The notes under the pieces are model-generated. The model was not told the DNA's origin and made no database searches. It worked only from the letters and a program-made list of their open reading frames with translations. From Polaromonas sp. (lineage in GTDB: Bacteria > Pseudomonadota > Gammaproteobacteria > Burkholderiales > Burkholderiaceae_C), in the NCBI RefSeq assembly GCF_029945685.1, contig NZ_JAQSDA010000003.1, positions 248,001-312,000 of the forward strand: a stretch of 64,000 bases of DNA. Reading direction: 5' to 3'. Positions 16,968-25,143 of the stretch are shown here, piece by piece (positions within the stretch are counted from its first letter, which is position 1; each line of letters opens with the position of its first letter). Position numbers and translations under genes: made by a program.

Positions 16968-17848
16968 CTTACCGTTCCGTCTTCAGCGCCGGCCTGTTTG
17001 CCGGCAAGGTGGTGGTGGTCACCGGCGGTGGCTCCGGCATAGGCCGCTGCACGGCGCATGAGCTGGCGGCCCTGGGCGCGCATGTCGTGCTGATCGGCCG
17101 CAAGCTCGAGAAGCTGCACGCGGTGGCCGGCGAGATTGTGGCCGCCGGCGGTCGTGCCAGCTTTCACCCCTGCGATATTCGCCAGGAAGAGGCGGTGAAG
17201 GTCACCGTCGCGGCGATTGTGATTGCGCAGGGCCGCATCGACGCGCTGGTCAACAACGCGGGCGGGCAGTACATCGCGCCGCTGGAAAGCATCAGCGCCA
17301 AGGGCTGGGAAGCGGTCATCAATACCAACCTGACGGGCGGCTTTCTGATGGCCCGCGAGTGTTACCTGCAGTCCATGGCGGAGCACGGCGGCAGCATCGT
17401 CAACATCGTCGCGGACATCTGGGGCTCCATGCCGTCCATGGGCCACAGCGGTGCGGCGCGGGCCGGCATGGTCAGCTTCACCGAAACCGCTGCGGCCGAG
17501 TGGGCGCACAGCGGCGTGCGGGTCAACGCGGTGGCGCCGGGTTACATCGCATCGAGCGGCATGGACCACTACCCGCCCGAAGCGGGGAAGATGTTGCGCG
17601 AGATGCGCACCACCGTGCCGCTGGGCCGCTTCGGTACCGAGGCGGAAACCTCGGCCGCCATTGTGTTTATGCTCAGCCCTGCAGCCAGCTTCATCAGCGG
17701 CACCGTGCTGCGTGTGGATGGCGCGCGGCCGCAAGTGCGCATGGGCTGGCCCATGCGCCTGCCCGATGCCCAGGCGCAGCAGCGCGATGCCGTGAAACCC
17801 TTTGACGGTTTTCATCTGGCGACAACGCCGAAGGTGTTCCAGTCATGA
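16964..17848 (+). CDS. SDR-family oxidoreductase of the PECR/2,4-dienoyl-CoA reductase type
   Basis: A 294-residue protein with the NAD(P) motif TGGGSGIGRC and NNAGGQY. The usual catalytic YxxxK is absent: the aligned stretch reads HSGAARAG, followed by EWAHSGVRVNAVAPGYI. This HSGAARAG form is characteristic of peroxisomal trans-2-enoyl-CoA reductase and 2,4-dienoyl-CoA reductase relatives, so an enoyl or dienoyl-CoA reduction is more likely than alcohol oxidation. Atu clusters carry SDR genes (AtuB, AtuG) often labelled citronellol/citronellal dehydrogenases; this could be one of them. It overlaps both neighbours by 4 bp, showing tight operon structure. Confidence 0.8.
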   Translation: MTYRSVFSAGLFAGKVVVVTGGGSGIGRCTAHELAALGAHVVLIGRKLEKLHAVAGEIVAAGGRASFHPCDIRQEEAVKVTVAAIVIAQGRIDALVNNAGGQYIAPLESISAKGWEAVINTNLTGGFLMARECYLQSMAEHGGSIVNIVADIWGSMPSMGHSGAARAGMVSFTETAAAEWAHSGVRVNAVAPGYIASSGMDHYPPEAGKMLREMRTTVPLGRFGTEAETSAAIVFMLSPAASFISGTVLRVDGARPQVRMGWPMRLPDAQAQQRDAVKPFDGFHLATTPKVFQS

Positions 17849-19488
17849 CGGTTTTCCAGTCGGCATGGAATGCGCAGGGTCATGCGGCCGTGCAGCGGCG
17901 CGACGCCATGCTGGCACGGATTGCGACGCTGCGTGCGCTGGAGGCCCGTGCCGCCCAGGCTTCAGCCAAATCAAAACCGGTGTTCGACAAACGTGGCCAG
18001 TTGTTGCCGCGTGAACGGGTGGCGCTGCTGCTGGACCCGGGCGCGCCCTGGCTGCCTTTGTGTTCACTGGCCGGGTTCATGCAGGACCACAAGGATGCGG
18101 CGCTATCGACTCCAGGGGGCGGCATCGTGGCTGGCATCGGTTTCATCGAGGGCGCGCGCTGCATGGTGGTGGCCAGCGACTCGGGCATCGAGGCCGGCGC
18201 CATCCAGGCCATGGGGCTGGAGAAGATCCTGCGGGTGCAGGAGATCGCGCTGCAGAACAAGCTGCCTTTCATTCACCTGGTGGAAAGCGCCGGCGCCAAC
18301 CTGATGCGTTACCGCGTCGAGGGTTTTATCCACGGCGGCGCCCTGTTCCGCAACCTCGCGCGTCTGTCGGCGGCGGGCATTCCGGTCATCACCGTGCAGC
18401 ACGGCTCCGGCACGGCGGGCGGGGCCTACATGCCGGGTCTCTCGGACGTGGTGATCATGGTGCGCAACCGCTCGCGTGCCTTTCTGGCCGGGCCGCCCCT
18501 GCTGATGGCGGCTACCGGCGAGGTCGCCACCGAAGAGGAACTGGGCGGCGCCGGGATGCACACCGGCGTGTCGGGCCTCGGTGAACAGCTGGCCGAGGAT
18601 GACCGCCAGGCGCTGGGCCTGGCGCGCCAGGTGGTGGCCCGGACTGCATGGTCAAATTGGCCTCCAGCCCTTTCCGGGCCTGCGCAATTAGCTATAAATT
18701 TCGTAGCAAACGAGCCTTTGTTCCCGGCCGATGAGCTGCTCGGGCTGATGGCCGGCGATCTGCGCCAGCCGGTGGACATGCATGAAGTGATTGCGCGGCT
18801 GGTCGATGGCTCGGACTTTCTGCCCTTCAAGGCGCTGTACGGCGCCGCCACGGTGTGTGTGCAGGCGGCGATCGATGGCCACGCGGTGGGCATCATCAGC
18901 AACAACGGCCCCATCGACGTGGCGGGCGCCAACAAGGCCACCCATTTCATCCAGCTGATGTGCCAGCTCGGCCACCCCATCGTCTACCTGCAGAACACCA
19001 CCGGCTACATGGTCGGCAAGGACGCCGAGCAGGGCGGCATGATCAAACACGGCTCCAAGATGATCCAGGCCGTCACCAACGCCACGGTGCCGCAGATCAC
19101 CATCCAGTGCGGTGCCTCGTTCGGCGCCGGCAATTACGGCATGTGCGGCCGCGCTTATGCACCGCGCTTCCTGTTCAGCTGGCCGAGTGCGAAAACCGCC
19201 GTGATGGGCGGCGAACAGGCAGCGCGCACCATGCAGATCGTCACAGAGGCCGCGATGGTGCGCAAGGGCATCCCGATTGACGCGGCGCAATCGCAGGCGC
19301 AGTTCGACAAGATCGTCGCCGTGTTCGAGGCGCAGGCCGACGCCTTCTACACCTCGGGCCTGCTGCTCGACGATGGTGTGATCGATCCGCGCGATACCCG
19401 CGCGGTGCTGGCGCAATGCCTGGCGATGTGTGCCGAGGCCGAAGCCCGGCAACTGCGGCCCATGCAGTTTGGCGTGGCGCGCATGTGA
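17845..19488 (+). CDS. atuC: geranyl-CoA carboxylase-type carboxyltransferase (beta) subunit
   Basis: It transfers CO2 from biotin to the gamma-methyl of a 3-methyl-2-enoyl-CoA. The 547-residue protein has both carboxyltransferase halves, with HGSGTAGGAYMPG and FGAGNYGMCGRAYAPRF as the oxyanion and CoA signatures. In methylcrotonyl-CoA carboxylase a phenylalanine (Phe191 in P. aeruginosa, from memory) closes the acyl pocket. Here the aligned residue in GFIHGGALFRNLA is Gly164, as in geranyl-CoA carboxylases, which suggests a longer substrate. Residues ~269-289 (WSNWPPALSGPAQLAINFVA) are encoded by a family A repeat at the junction of the two halves. The alpha partner is at 21494. Confidence 0.85.
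   Translation: MTVFQSAWNAQGHAAVQRRDAMLARIATLRALEARAAQASAKSKPVFDKRGQLLPRERVALLLDPGAPWLPLCSLAGFMQDHKDAALSTPGGGIVAGIGFIEGARCMVVASDSGIEAGAIQAMGLEKILRVQEIALQNKLPFIHLVESAGANLMRYRVEGFIHGGALFRNLARLSAAGIPVITVQHGSGTAGGAYMPGLSDVVIMVRNRSRAFLAGPPLLMAATGEVATEEELGGAGMHTGVSGLGEQLAEDDRQALGLARQVVARTAWSNWPPALSGPAQLAINFVANEPLFPADELLGLMAGDLRQPVDMHEVIARLVDGSDFLPFKALYGAATVCVQAAIDGHAVGIISNNGPIDVAGANKATHFIQLMCQLGHPIVYLQNTTGYMVGKDAEQGGMIKHGSKMIQAVTNATVPQITIQCGASFGAGNYGMCGRAYAPRFLFSWPSAKTAVMGGEQAARTMQIVTEAAMVRKGIPIDAAQSQAQFDKIVAVFEAQADAFYTSGLLLDDGVIDPRDTRAVLAQCLAMCAEAEARQLRPMQFGVARM
18651..18711 (+). repeat. repeat family A, copy 3, inside the carboxyltransferase gene
   Basis: Near-consensus copy (TCAAATTGGCCTCCAGCCC ... 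AGCTATAAATTTCGTAGCA) translated in frame with codons GCT ATA AAT TTC GTA GCA. The local composition is less GC-rich than the flanking coding sequence. Confidence 0.85.
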
Positions 19489-19512
19489 ATGGACAGACCC
19501 AAGGAGACAAGC

Positions 19513-20694
19513 ATGCAATACACCCACGAACACCTCGAAATCCAGAAGACCCTGAAACGATTTATCGACGCCGAGATCAACCCGCATGTGGACGAATGGG
19601 AGGCGGCTGAAATCTTTCCCGCTCACGAGGTTTTCAAGAAACTTGGCGATCTCGGCTTGTTGGGGCTGACCAAGCCAGAAGCATATGGCGGCGCCGGACT
19701 CGACTACTCCTACGGCGTCGCCATGGCCGAGGCGCTGGGTCATATCGACTGCGGCGGCATCCCCATGGCCATTGGTGTGCAGACCGACATGTGTACACCG
19801 GCACTGGCGCGGTTCGGCAGTGACGAGCTCAAGCGTGAATTCCTGGCCCCGGCGATTGCAGGTGACATGGTCGGCTGCATTGGCGTGAGCGAGCCGGGCG
19901 CCGGCAGTGACGTGGCGTCCATCAAGAGCCACGCGCGCAAGGACGGCGACGACTATGTGATCAGCGGCCAGAAGATGTGGATCACCAACAGCCTGCAGGC
20001 TGACTGGATGTGCATGCTGGTCAACACCGGCGAGGGGCCGCAGCACAAGAACAAAAGCCTGGTGATGGTGCCCATGCGCGAAGGCGGCAAGCTGCGCCAA
20101 GGCATTGAGGTTGGCAGGAAGATCAGGAAGATTGGCATGAACGCCAGCGACACCGGTCTGATCTATTTCGACGAAGTACGGGTGCCGCAGCGCTACCTGA
20201 TAGGTGCCGAAGGCTCGGGCTTCATGTACCAGATGATGCAGTTCCAGGAAGAGCGCCTCTGGTGCGCGGCCAGCTGCATCCAGTCGCTCACCAACTGCAT
20301 AGACTGGACAGTGGAGTGGGCGCATGAGCGCAAACTCTTCGGCGCCACACTGGCCGACCAGCAGTGGGTGCAGTTCAAGCTGGCCGAGATGAAAACCGAG
20401 GTCGAAAGCCTGCGCGCCATGACCTACCGCGCCTGCGAGCTTTATGTGCAGGGCCAGGATGTGACCGAGCTGGCCTCCATGGCCAAGCTCAAGGCCGGGC
20501 GCCTGAACCGCCTGGTGCCCGACACCTGCCTGCAGTTCTGGGGCGGCATGGGTTTTACCTGGGAGAACAAGGTGGCGCGCATGTTCCGCGACGGCCGGCT
20601 GGCTTCCATAGGCGGCGGTGCCGACGAGGTGATGATGGGCATCATCGCCAAGTACATGGGCCTGGCCAAGAGCAGCAAGAAACCCGCTGCCTGA
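19513..20694 (+). CDS. acyl-CoA dehydrogenase, AtuD (citronellyl-CoA dehydrogenase)-like
   Basis: It introduces the 2,3-double bond required before carboxylation. At 393 residues it is of the short acyl-CoA dehydrogenase class. Signatures are CIGVSEPGAGSDVASI, GQKMWITNSLQADW, RKIRKIGMNASDTGLIYFDEV, QFWGGMGFTWEN and the C-terminal IGGGADEVMMGI, which carries the catalytic glutamate of this branch. The start at 19513 is chosen for its AAGGAGACAAGC leader; an ATG 24 bp upstream has none. It lies directly after the carboxyltransferase, the same order as atuC-atuD in Pseudomonas. Substrate by analogy only. Confidence 0.85.
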   Translation: MQYTHEHLEIQKTLKRFIDAEINPHVDEWEAAEIFPAHEVFKKLGDLGLLGLTKPEAYGGAGLDYSYGVAMAEALGHIDCGGIPMAIGVQTDMCTPALARFGSDELKREFLAPAIAGDMVGCIGVSEPGAGSDVASIKSHARKDGDDYVISGQKMWITNSLQADWMCMLVNTGEGPQHKNKSLVMVPMREGGKLRQGIEVGRKIRKIGMNASDTGLIYFDEVRVPQRYLIGAEGSGFMYQMMQFQEERLWCAASCIQSLTNCIDWTVEWAHERKLFGATLADQQWVQFKLAEMKTEVESLRAMTYRACELYVQGQDVTELASMAKLKAGRLNRLVPDTCLQFWGGMGFTWENKVARMFRDGRLASIGGGADEVMMGIIAKYMGLAKSSKKPAA

Positions 20695-20696
20695 GG

Positions 20697-21497
20697 ATGA
20701 GCACGGCCATGAGTCACAAGCTGCAGATCACCCGTTTCGGCGAGGTCGAACACTGGACCCTGAACGATCCGGCCACACGCAACGCCCTGACCGACGAGGT
20801 GGTGGCCGCGCTGGCGCAAGCCTGCGCACGCGCCGCACAGGACACGGCCTTGCGCTTTGTGGTGTTGCAGGGCAGCGGCGGCTTTTTTTGCGCCGGTGGC
20901 AGTCTGGGCAGCTTCGCGCAGGCCATAGGGCAGGCGCTGCCGACAGGGCAGACCGACCCGCTGATGGCCATGAACGCCGGTTTTGGCCATGCGCTGCACG
21001 CCCTGTGCGCGCTGCCGCAGATGCTGCTGGTGGCGGTGGACGGCCCGGCCATGGGGGGTGGTCTGGGCCTGGTGTGTTGCGGCGACTTCGTGCTGGCCAC
21101 ACCTGCCGCCGTGTTTGCCACACCCGAGGTCACGCTGGGTGTGGTCCCAGCGCAGATTGCGCCTTTTGTACACAGGCGTCTGGGTGACAGGTTGGCGCGG
21201 CAGATGATGTTGTCCGGGGAGAAAATTTCCGCACAGCAGGCGCTGGACCAGGGGCTGGTGGACGAGCTCACTGATGACCTGCCAGCCGCCGTGGCGCGGC
21301 GCATCAGCGCGTTGCGCGGGGCGGCCCCGGGCGCCGTGACCCACACCAAGGCCCTGCTTTGCATGATCAATCAGGCTCCAGCCCTTGACCTGCCTGCGCA
21401 AGCAGCTATCAAATTTGCAGCAAATTTGCGCAGCCCGGAAGCTGCCGAAGGCCTGGCGGCCTTTGCGCAAAAGCGCAAGCCCGGGTGGGCAGCATGA
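20697..21497 (+). CDS. enoyl-CoA hydratase, AtuE-like (predicted isohexenylglutaconyl-CoA hydratase)
   Basis: A crotonase of 266 residues. The oxyanion-hole motifs are GGFFCAGGSLGSF and VDGPAMGGGLGLVCCGD; the substrate-side loop is FATPEVTLGVVPAQIAPF. In the Atu pathway this enzyme hydrates the carboxylated product of geranyl-CoA carboxylase. It is placed as in P. aeruginosa, between the dehydrogenase and the biotin subunit. Residues ~224-243 (QAPALDLPAQAAIKFAAN) derive from a family A repeat near the C-terminus. A second ATG at 20709 is possible. The stop overlaps the next ATG (ATGA). Confidence 0.82.
   Translation: MSTAMSHKLQITRFGEVEHWTLNDPATRNALTDEVVAALAQACARAAQDTALRFVVLQGSGGFFCAGGSLGSFAQAIGQALPTGQTDPLMAMNAGFGHALHALCALPQMLLVAVDGPAMGGGLGLVCCGDFVLATPAAVFATPEVTLGVVPAQIAPFVHRRLGDRLARQMMLSGEKISAQQALDQGLVDELTDDLPAAVARRISALRGAAPGAVTHTKALLCMINQAPALDLPAQAAIKFAANLRSPEAAEGLAAFAQKRKPGWAA
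21371..21424 (+). repeat. repeat family A, copy 4, inside the AtuE-like gene
   Basis: Core CTCCAGCCCTTGACC, GCGCAAGCAGCTATCAAATT, then TGCAGCAA. It is read as GCT ATC AAA TTT GCA GCA, the same phase as in the carboxyltransferase gene. Confidence 0.8.
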
Positions 21498-23446
21498 GCC
21501 CCACGACCACCCCCATCCGCCGCCTGCTGATCGCCAACCGCGGCGAAATCGCGCGTCGCATCATCCGCACCGCACACCGCATGGGGATGGCCACCGTGAC
21601 CGTGTATTCCGATGTCGACGCGCAGGCCCTGCACGTGCAGGAAGCGGGCAGTGCGGTAGCGCTGGGCGGCACGCTCTCAGCCGATTCCTACTTGCGCATC
21701 GACAAGTTGTTGGCTGCCGCCAAGGCGGCCGGCGCGGATGCGGTGCATCCCGGCTATGGGTTCCTCAGCGAAAACGCAGAGTTTGCGCAGGCGGTGATGG
21801 ATGCCGGCCTGACCTGGGTCGGACCACCACCGGCCGCCATCCGCGCCCTGGGCAACAAGGCCGCTGCCAAGCAGCTTGCACTGGCGCAGAACGTTCCCTG
21901 CCTGCCGGGCTACCAGGGCGCCGACCAGTCGAATGAGGGCTTGGCAGCCGAAGCGGAGAAAGTGGGCTACCCGCTGATGGTGAAAGCCACAGCCGGCGGT
22001 GGCGGCCGCGGCATGCGTCTGGTGACGGATGCCGCGGCTTTGCAGGCGGCGCTGGACAGCGCGCGCTCCGAAGCGCTGTCGTCCTTCGGCAGCGGCGACC
22101 TGCTGCTGGAGCGCGCGCTCCTGAATCCGCGCCACGTCGAGGTGCAGGTGTTTGCCGATGCCCATGGTCACTGCATTCACCTCGGGGAGCGCGACTGCTC
22201 GGTGCAGCGGCGTCACCAGAAACTGATTGAAGAGTCGCCGAGTCCGGCAGTGAACGCTGACCTGCGCGAACGCATGGGCGCCTGCGCGGTGGCGCTTGCG
22301 CAGGCGGCCGGCTACGTGGGCGCGGGAACGGTGGAGTTTCTGCTCGACGAGAACGGTGATTTTTTCCTCATGGAGATGAACACGCGGCTGCAGGTTGAAC
22401 ACCCTGTCACTGAAGCGGTGACGGGTCTGGACCTGGTCGAGTGGCAGTTGCGCATCGCCCAGGGCGAGTCGCTGCCGCTGCGCCAGGAAGAAATCACCTT
22501 CAGCGGCCATGCCATCGAGGTGCGACTGTGCGCCGAGGACGAAAATTTTTCGCCACATGCCGGGCGGGTGCAGCACTTCATGGAGCCTGCGCACGCGCGT
22601 TTTGACCATGCGCTGCAGGCCGGCGGCGAGGTCACGCCGTTTTACGACTCCATGCTCGGCAAGCTGATCGTGCGCGGGGCGACACGGGCGCAGGCGATTG
22701 ACCGACTGATCGCAGCGCTTGCCTCCACCCAGGTGCTGGGCCTGCCGACCAACCGCGCGTTTCTGGCGGCATGCCTGGCACACCCGGTGTTCCGCGCCGG
22801 CCAGGCGCTGATTCCCTTTCTGGCCGAGCACGGTGACGGCATTCGCAAAACCCTGCAGGACGAACAGACGCAGGTGCTGTTACCAGCGGCCCTCGGGCTG
22901 CATTTTCAGGGCAGCACCGGCGCTGCGCAGGCCTTGCCTTGTCCCTTCGGCACGGCCTTGCGGGTCGTGCATGGCGAACAGGTGCTGGCCATCACCGTGA
23001 CGGAAACCGGAGCGGGTGGGCTGGAAGTTTCCTGCGGCACGCAGCAACACGCGGCCGGGTGTGTGCGTGCAAGCGACGGCCGGATGCGTGTCATGGTCGA
23101 TGGCCTGAGCCACACGGTGCAGGCCTGCCAGGTGACCGGCGGGCGTTGGCATGTGCAGGTCGGCGAGACGGAGGTGTGGCTGAGAGACGCGAGTTTTGAG
23201 CCTGCAGCCGGGCTGGTTTCGGGCAACCCGTCCATGGAACTGCGGGCACCGTTCAACGGCAAGGTGATCGCCGTCCAGGTGAGCACCGGCGAATCAGTCA
23301 GGCGTGGCGACACCTTGCTGGTCATCGAGTCGATGAAGCTCGAACATGCGGTGTGTGCGACGCGCGATGCCGTGGTGGCGGCCGTGGCGGTGGCGCCTGG
23401 CCAGCAGACGGCGCCGGGTCAGGTTTTGTTGAGGTTTGAAGCATGA
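21494..23446 (+). CDS. atuF: acyl-CoA carboxylase biotin carboxylase/BCCP (alpha) subunit, geranyl-CoA carboxylase type
   Basis: ATP-dependent carboxylation of biotin and carriage of the carboxyl group to the beta subunit. The 650-residue chain has a biotin carboxylase domain (RLLIANRGEIARRI at the N-terminus, the ATP loop KATAGGGGRGMRLV, FLLDENGDFFLMEMNTRLQVEHPVTE) and a C-terminal biotinyl domain with the lysine in VIESMKLEHAV. Length and layout match AtuF and LiuD/MCC alpha equally well; the geranyl assignment rests on the partner beta subunit and cluster. It overlaps the crotonase upstream and the dehydrogenase downstream by 4 bp each. Confidence 0.85.
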   Translation: MSPTTTPIRRLLIANRGEIARRIIRTAHRMGMATVTVYSDVDAQALHVQEAGSAVALGGTLSADSYLRIDKLLAAAKAAGADAVHPGYGFLSENAEFAQAVMDAGLTWVGPPPAAIRALGNKAAAKQLALAQNVPCLPGYQGADQSNEGLAAEAEKVGYPLMVKATAGGGGRGMRLVTDAAALQAALDSARSEALSSFGSGDLLLERALLNPRHVEVQVFADAHGHCIHLGERDCSVQRRHQKLIEESPSPAVNADLRERMGACAVALAQAAGYVGAGTVEFLLDENGDFFLMEMNTRLQVEHPVTEAVTGLDLVEWQLRIAQGESLPLRQEEITFSGHAIEVRLCAEDENFSPHAGRVQHFMEPAHARFDHALQAGGEVTPFYDSMLGKLIVRGATRAQAIDRLIAALASTQVLGLPTNRAFLAACLAHPVFRAGQALIPFLAEHGDGIRKTLQDEQTQVLLPAALGLHFQGSTGAAQALPCPFGTALRVVHGEQVLAITVTETGAGGLEVSCGTQQHAAGCVRASDGRMRVMVDGLSHTVQACQVTGGRWHVQVGETEVWLRDASFEPAAGLVSGNPSMELRAPFNGKVIAVQVSTGESVRRGDTLLVIESMKLEHAVCATRDAVVAAVAVAPGQQTAPGQVLLRFEA

Positions 23447-24603
23447 ATTCTTCTTCCGCCGACTTCGATATGCTGGTTGACGTCACCGCGTCTGTCCGGC
23501 GTTTTGCGCAGAACGACATCGCGCCGCATGTCAGCCAGTGGGACGACGCCGGCGAGTTTCCGCGCGCCTTGTATCACCAGGCGGCCGGGTTGGGCCTGCT
23601 GGCGCTGGGTTACCCCGAGGCACTGGGCGGGACCCCGGCGTCCTGGCGGCTGCGCAACGCGATGACGCTGGCCTTGTGCCGCTACGGCGGCAGCGGCGGT
23701 GTGCTGGCCAGCCTGTTTTCGCACAACATCGGTCTGCCGCCGGTGCTGGCCCATGGCTCGGCGGCCTTGCAGCAGGCGGTCATTCCACCGGTGCTGCGTG
23801 GCGAAAAAATTGCAGCGCTGGCGATCACCGAGCCCGGCGGCGGCTCCGATGTGGCGGCACTGCGCACCACAGCGCGGCGCGACGGGGCCGACTATGTGAT
23901 TGACGGCGAGAAGGTGTTCATCACCTCGGGCATGCGTGCGGACTTCATCACGGTGGCGGTGCGCACCGGCGACGCCGGCAGCAAGGGGGCCAGCGGCATC
24001 TCCATGATGCTCGTGCCCGGCGACAGCCCGGGCCTGTCGCGCACCCGGCTGGAGAAAATGGGCTGGTGGTGTTCGGACACGGCCCACCTGCGCTTTGACG
24101 GCGTGCGGGTGCCGGCCAGCCATTTGCTGGGCGAAGAGGGCGGTGGTTTCAGGATCATCATGGGCAACTTCAATGGTGAGCGCCTGGCGATGTCGGCCGC
24201 CGCGCTGGGTTTTGCCCAGGCCTGTTACGACGAGGCGCTGGATTGGGCGCGCCAGCGCAAGACCTTTGGCAGCACGCTGGTCGACAAGCAGGTGATCCGC
24301 CACAAGCTGGTCGATATGCAGATGCGCATCGCCTCTACCCAGGCCTGGGTCGATGTGGTGGCTGACCGTGCCGATGCGGGTGACCAGGGCGCCGACTGGG
24401 TGGCCCATGTCTGCATGCTGAAGAACCACGCAACGCAGACCATGCAGTTCTGCGCCGACCAGGCGGTGCAGATTCTCGGCGGCATGGGTTTCATGCGCGG
24501 GACCCGAAGTGAACGTATTTACCGCGAGGTCAAGGTCATGATGATTGGCGGCGGCGCCGAAGAGATCATGAAAGACCTTGCTGCACGACAATTGGGCCTA
24601 TGA
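23443..24603 (+). CDS. acyl-CoA dehydrogenase, second copy in island
   Basis: A 386-residue flavoenzyme only distantly similar to the one at 19513. Motifs are ALAITEPGGGSDVAAL, GEKVFITSGMRADF, LEKMGWWCSDTAHLRFD, NGERLAMSAAALGFAQ and a C-terminal IGGGAEEIMKDL with the glutamate base. Two dehydrogenases in one island imply two saturated intermediates, for example the branched acid before carboxylation and a product after chain shortening. It is translationally coupled to the thioesterase that follows. Confidence 0.85.
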   Translation: MNSSSADFDMLVDVTASVRRFAQNDIAPHVSQWDDAGEFPRALYHQAAGLGLLALGYPEALGGTPASWRLRNAMTLALCRYGGSGGVLASLFSHNIGLPPVLAHGSAALQQAVIPPVLRGEKIAALAITEPGGGSDVAALRTTARRDGADYVIDGEKVFITSGMRADFITVAVRTGDAGSKGASGISMMLVPGDSPGLSRTRLEKMGWWCSDTAHLRFDGVRVPASHLLGEEGGGFRIIMGNFNGERLAMSAAALGFAQACYDEALDWARQRKTFGSTLVDKQVIRHKLVDMQMRIASTQAWVDVVADRADAGDQGADWVAHVCMLKNHATQTMQFCADQAVQILGGMGFMRGTRSERIYREVKVMMIGGGAEEIMKDLAARQLGL

Positions 24604-25094
24604 CCGCTGACTCTTCGCCCCGTATCGAACCGCCCGCCGGGTTCGAGCCAGAATTCATCGCCGGATTGAAAACGCTTTTTGAGGAAAAAATATCCTTCAA
24701 TCGCGTGCTCGGACTGAAGATCACTTCGCTCAAGCCAGAGCAGGTCACCGCGCGCATCACCATGAGCGAGCATTTGATCGGGCACTATGCACACAACCGC
24801 ATCCACGGCGGCGTCATCAGTGCCGGGCTCGATGCGATGGGAGGTCTCGCCGTGATGGCTGCCATTGGCGCGCGGCACATGGACGAATCTCCCCTGCAGC
24901 GACTGCAACGCTTTTCCAAGCTCGGCACCATCGATTTGCGTGTTGATTACCTGCGTCCGGGCATAGGCGAGTATTTCGAGCTGCGCGCCGAGGTCATGCG
25001 TCTGGGCTCGCGCGTGGCCTCCACCCGCATGGAATTTCTCGGCGCCGACGGCAAGCTGCTGTCCACGGGGGCTGGCGCCTACATCGTTTCCTGA
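24600..25094 (+). CDS. PaaI-like hotdog thioesterase
   Basis: A 164-residue protein, last gene of the rightward operon. The hotdog signature is HNRIHGGVISAGLDAMGGLAVMAAIG, followed by TIDLRVDYLRPG and a strand ending STGAGAYIVS. It probably hydrolyses an acyl-CoA intermediate or dead-end product of the pathway. The ATG overlaps the preceding stop, and a bidirectional terminator follows six bases after its own stop. Confidence 0.82.
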   Translation: MTADSSPRIEPPAGFEPEFIAGLKTLFEEKISFNRVLGLKITSLKPEQVTARITMSEHLIGHYAHNRIHGGVISAGLDAMGGLAVMAAIGARHMDESPLQRLQRFSKLGTIDLRVDYLRPGIGEYFELRAEVMRLGSRVASTRMEFLGADGKLLSTGAGAYIVS

Positions 25095-25099
25095 AAAGG

Positions 25100-25125
25100 A
25101 AAAAGCCACCCGAGGGTGGCTTTTT
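25100..25125. terminator. bidirectional intrinsic terminator between convergent operons
   Basis: The stem GCCACCC / GGGTGGC is flanked by AAAAA on the left and TTTTT on the right, so it can terminate both the rightward operon ending at 25094 and the leftward operon ending at 25144. Confidence 0.85.
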
Positions 25126-25143
25126 GAAGACCTGGAAGGGCGT

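Noticed and set aside
16192..25094. Island as a leucine/isovalerate (Liu) cluster
   Set aside because: The Gly in the carboxyltransferase pocket, the presence of AtuA-family genes and the absence of HMG-CoA lyase fit an Atu-like pathway better, though not conclusively.
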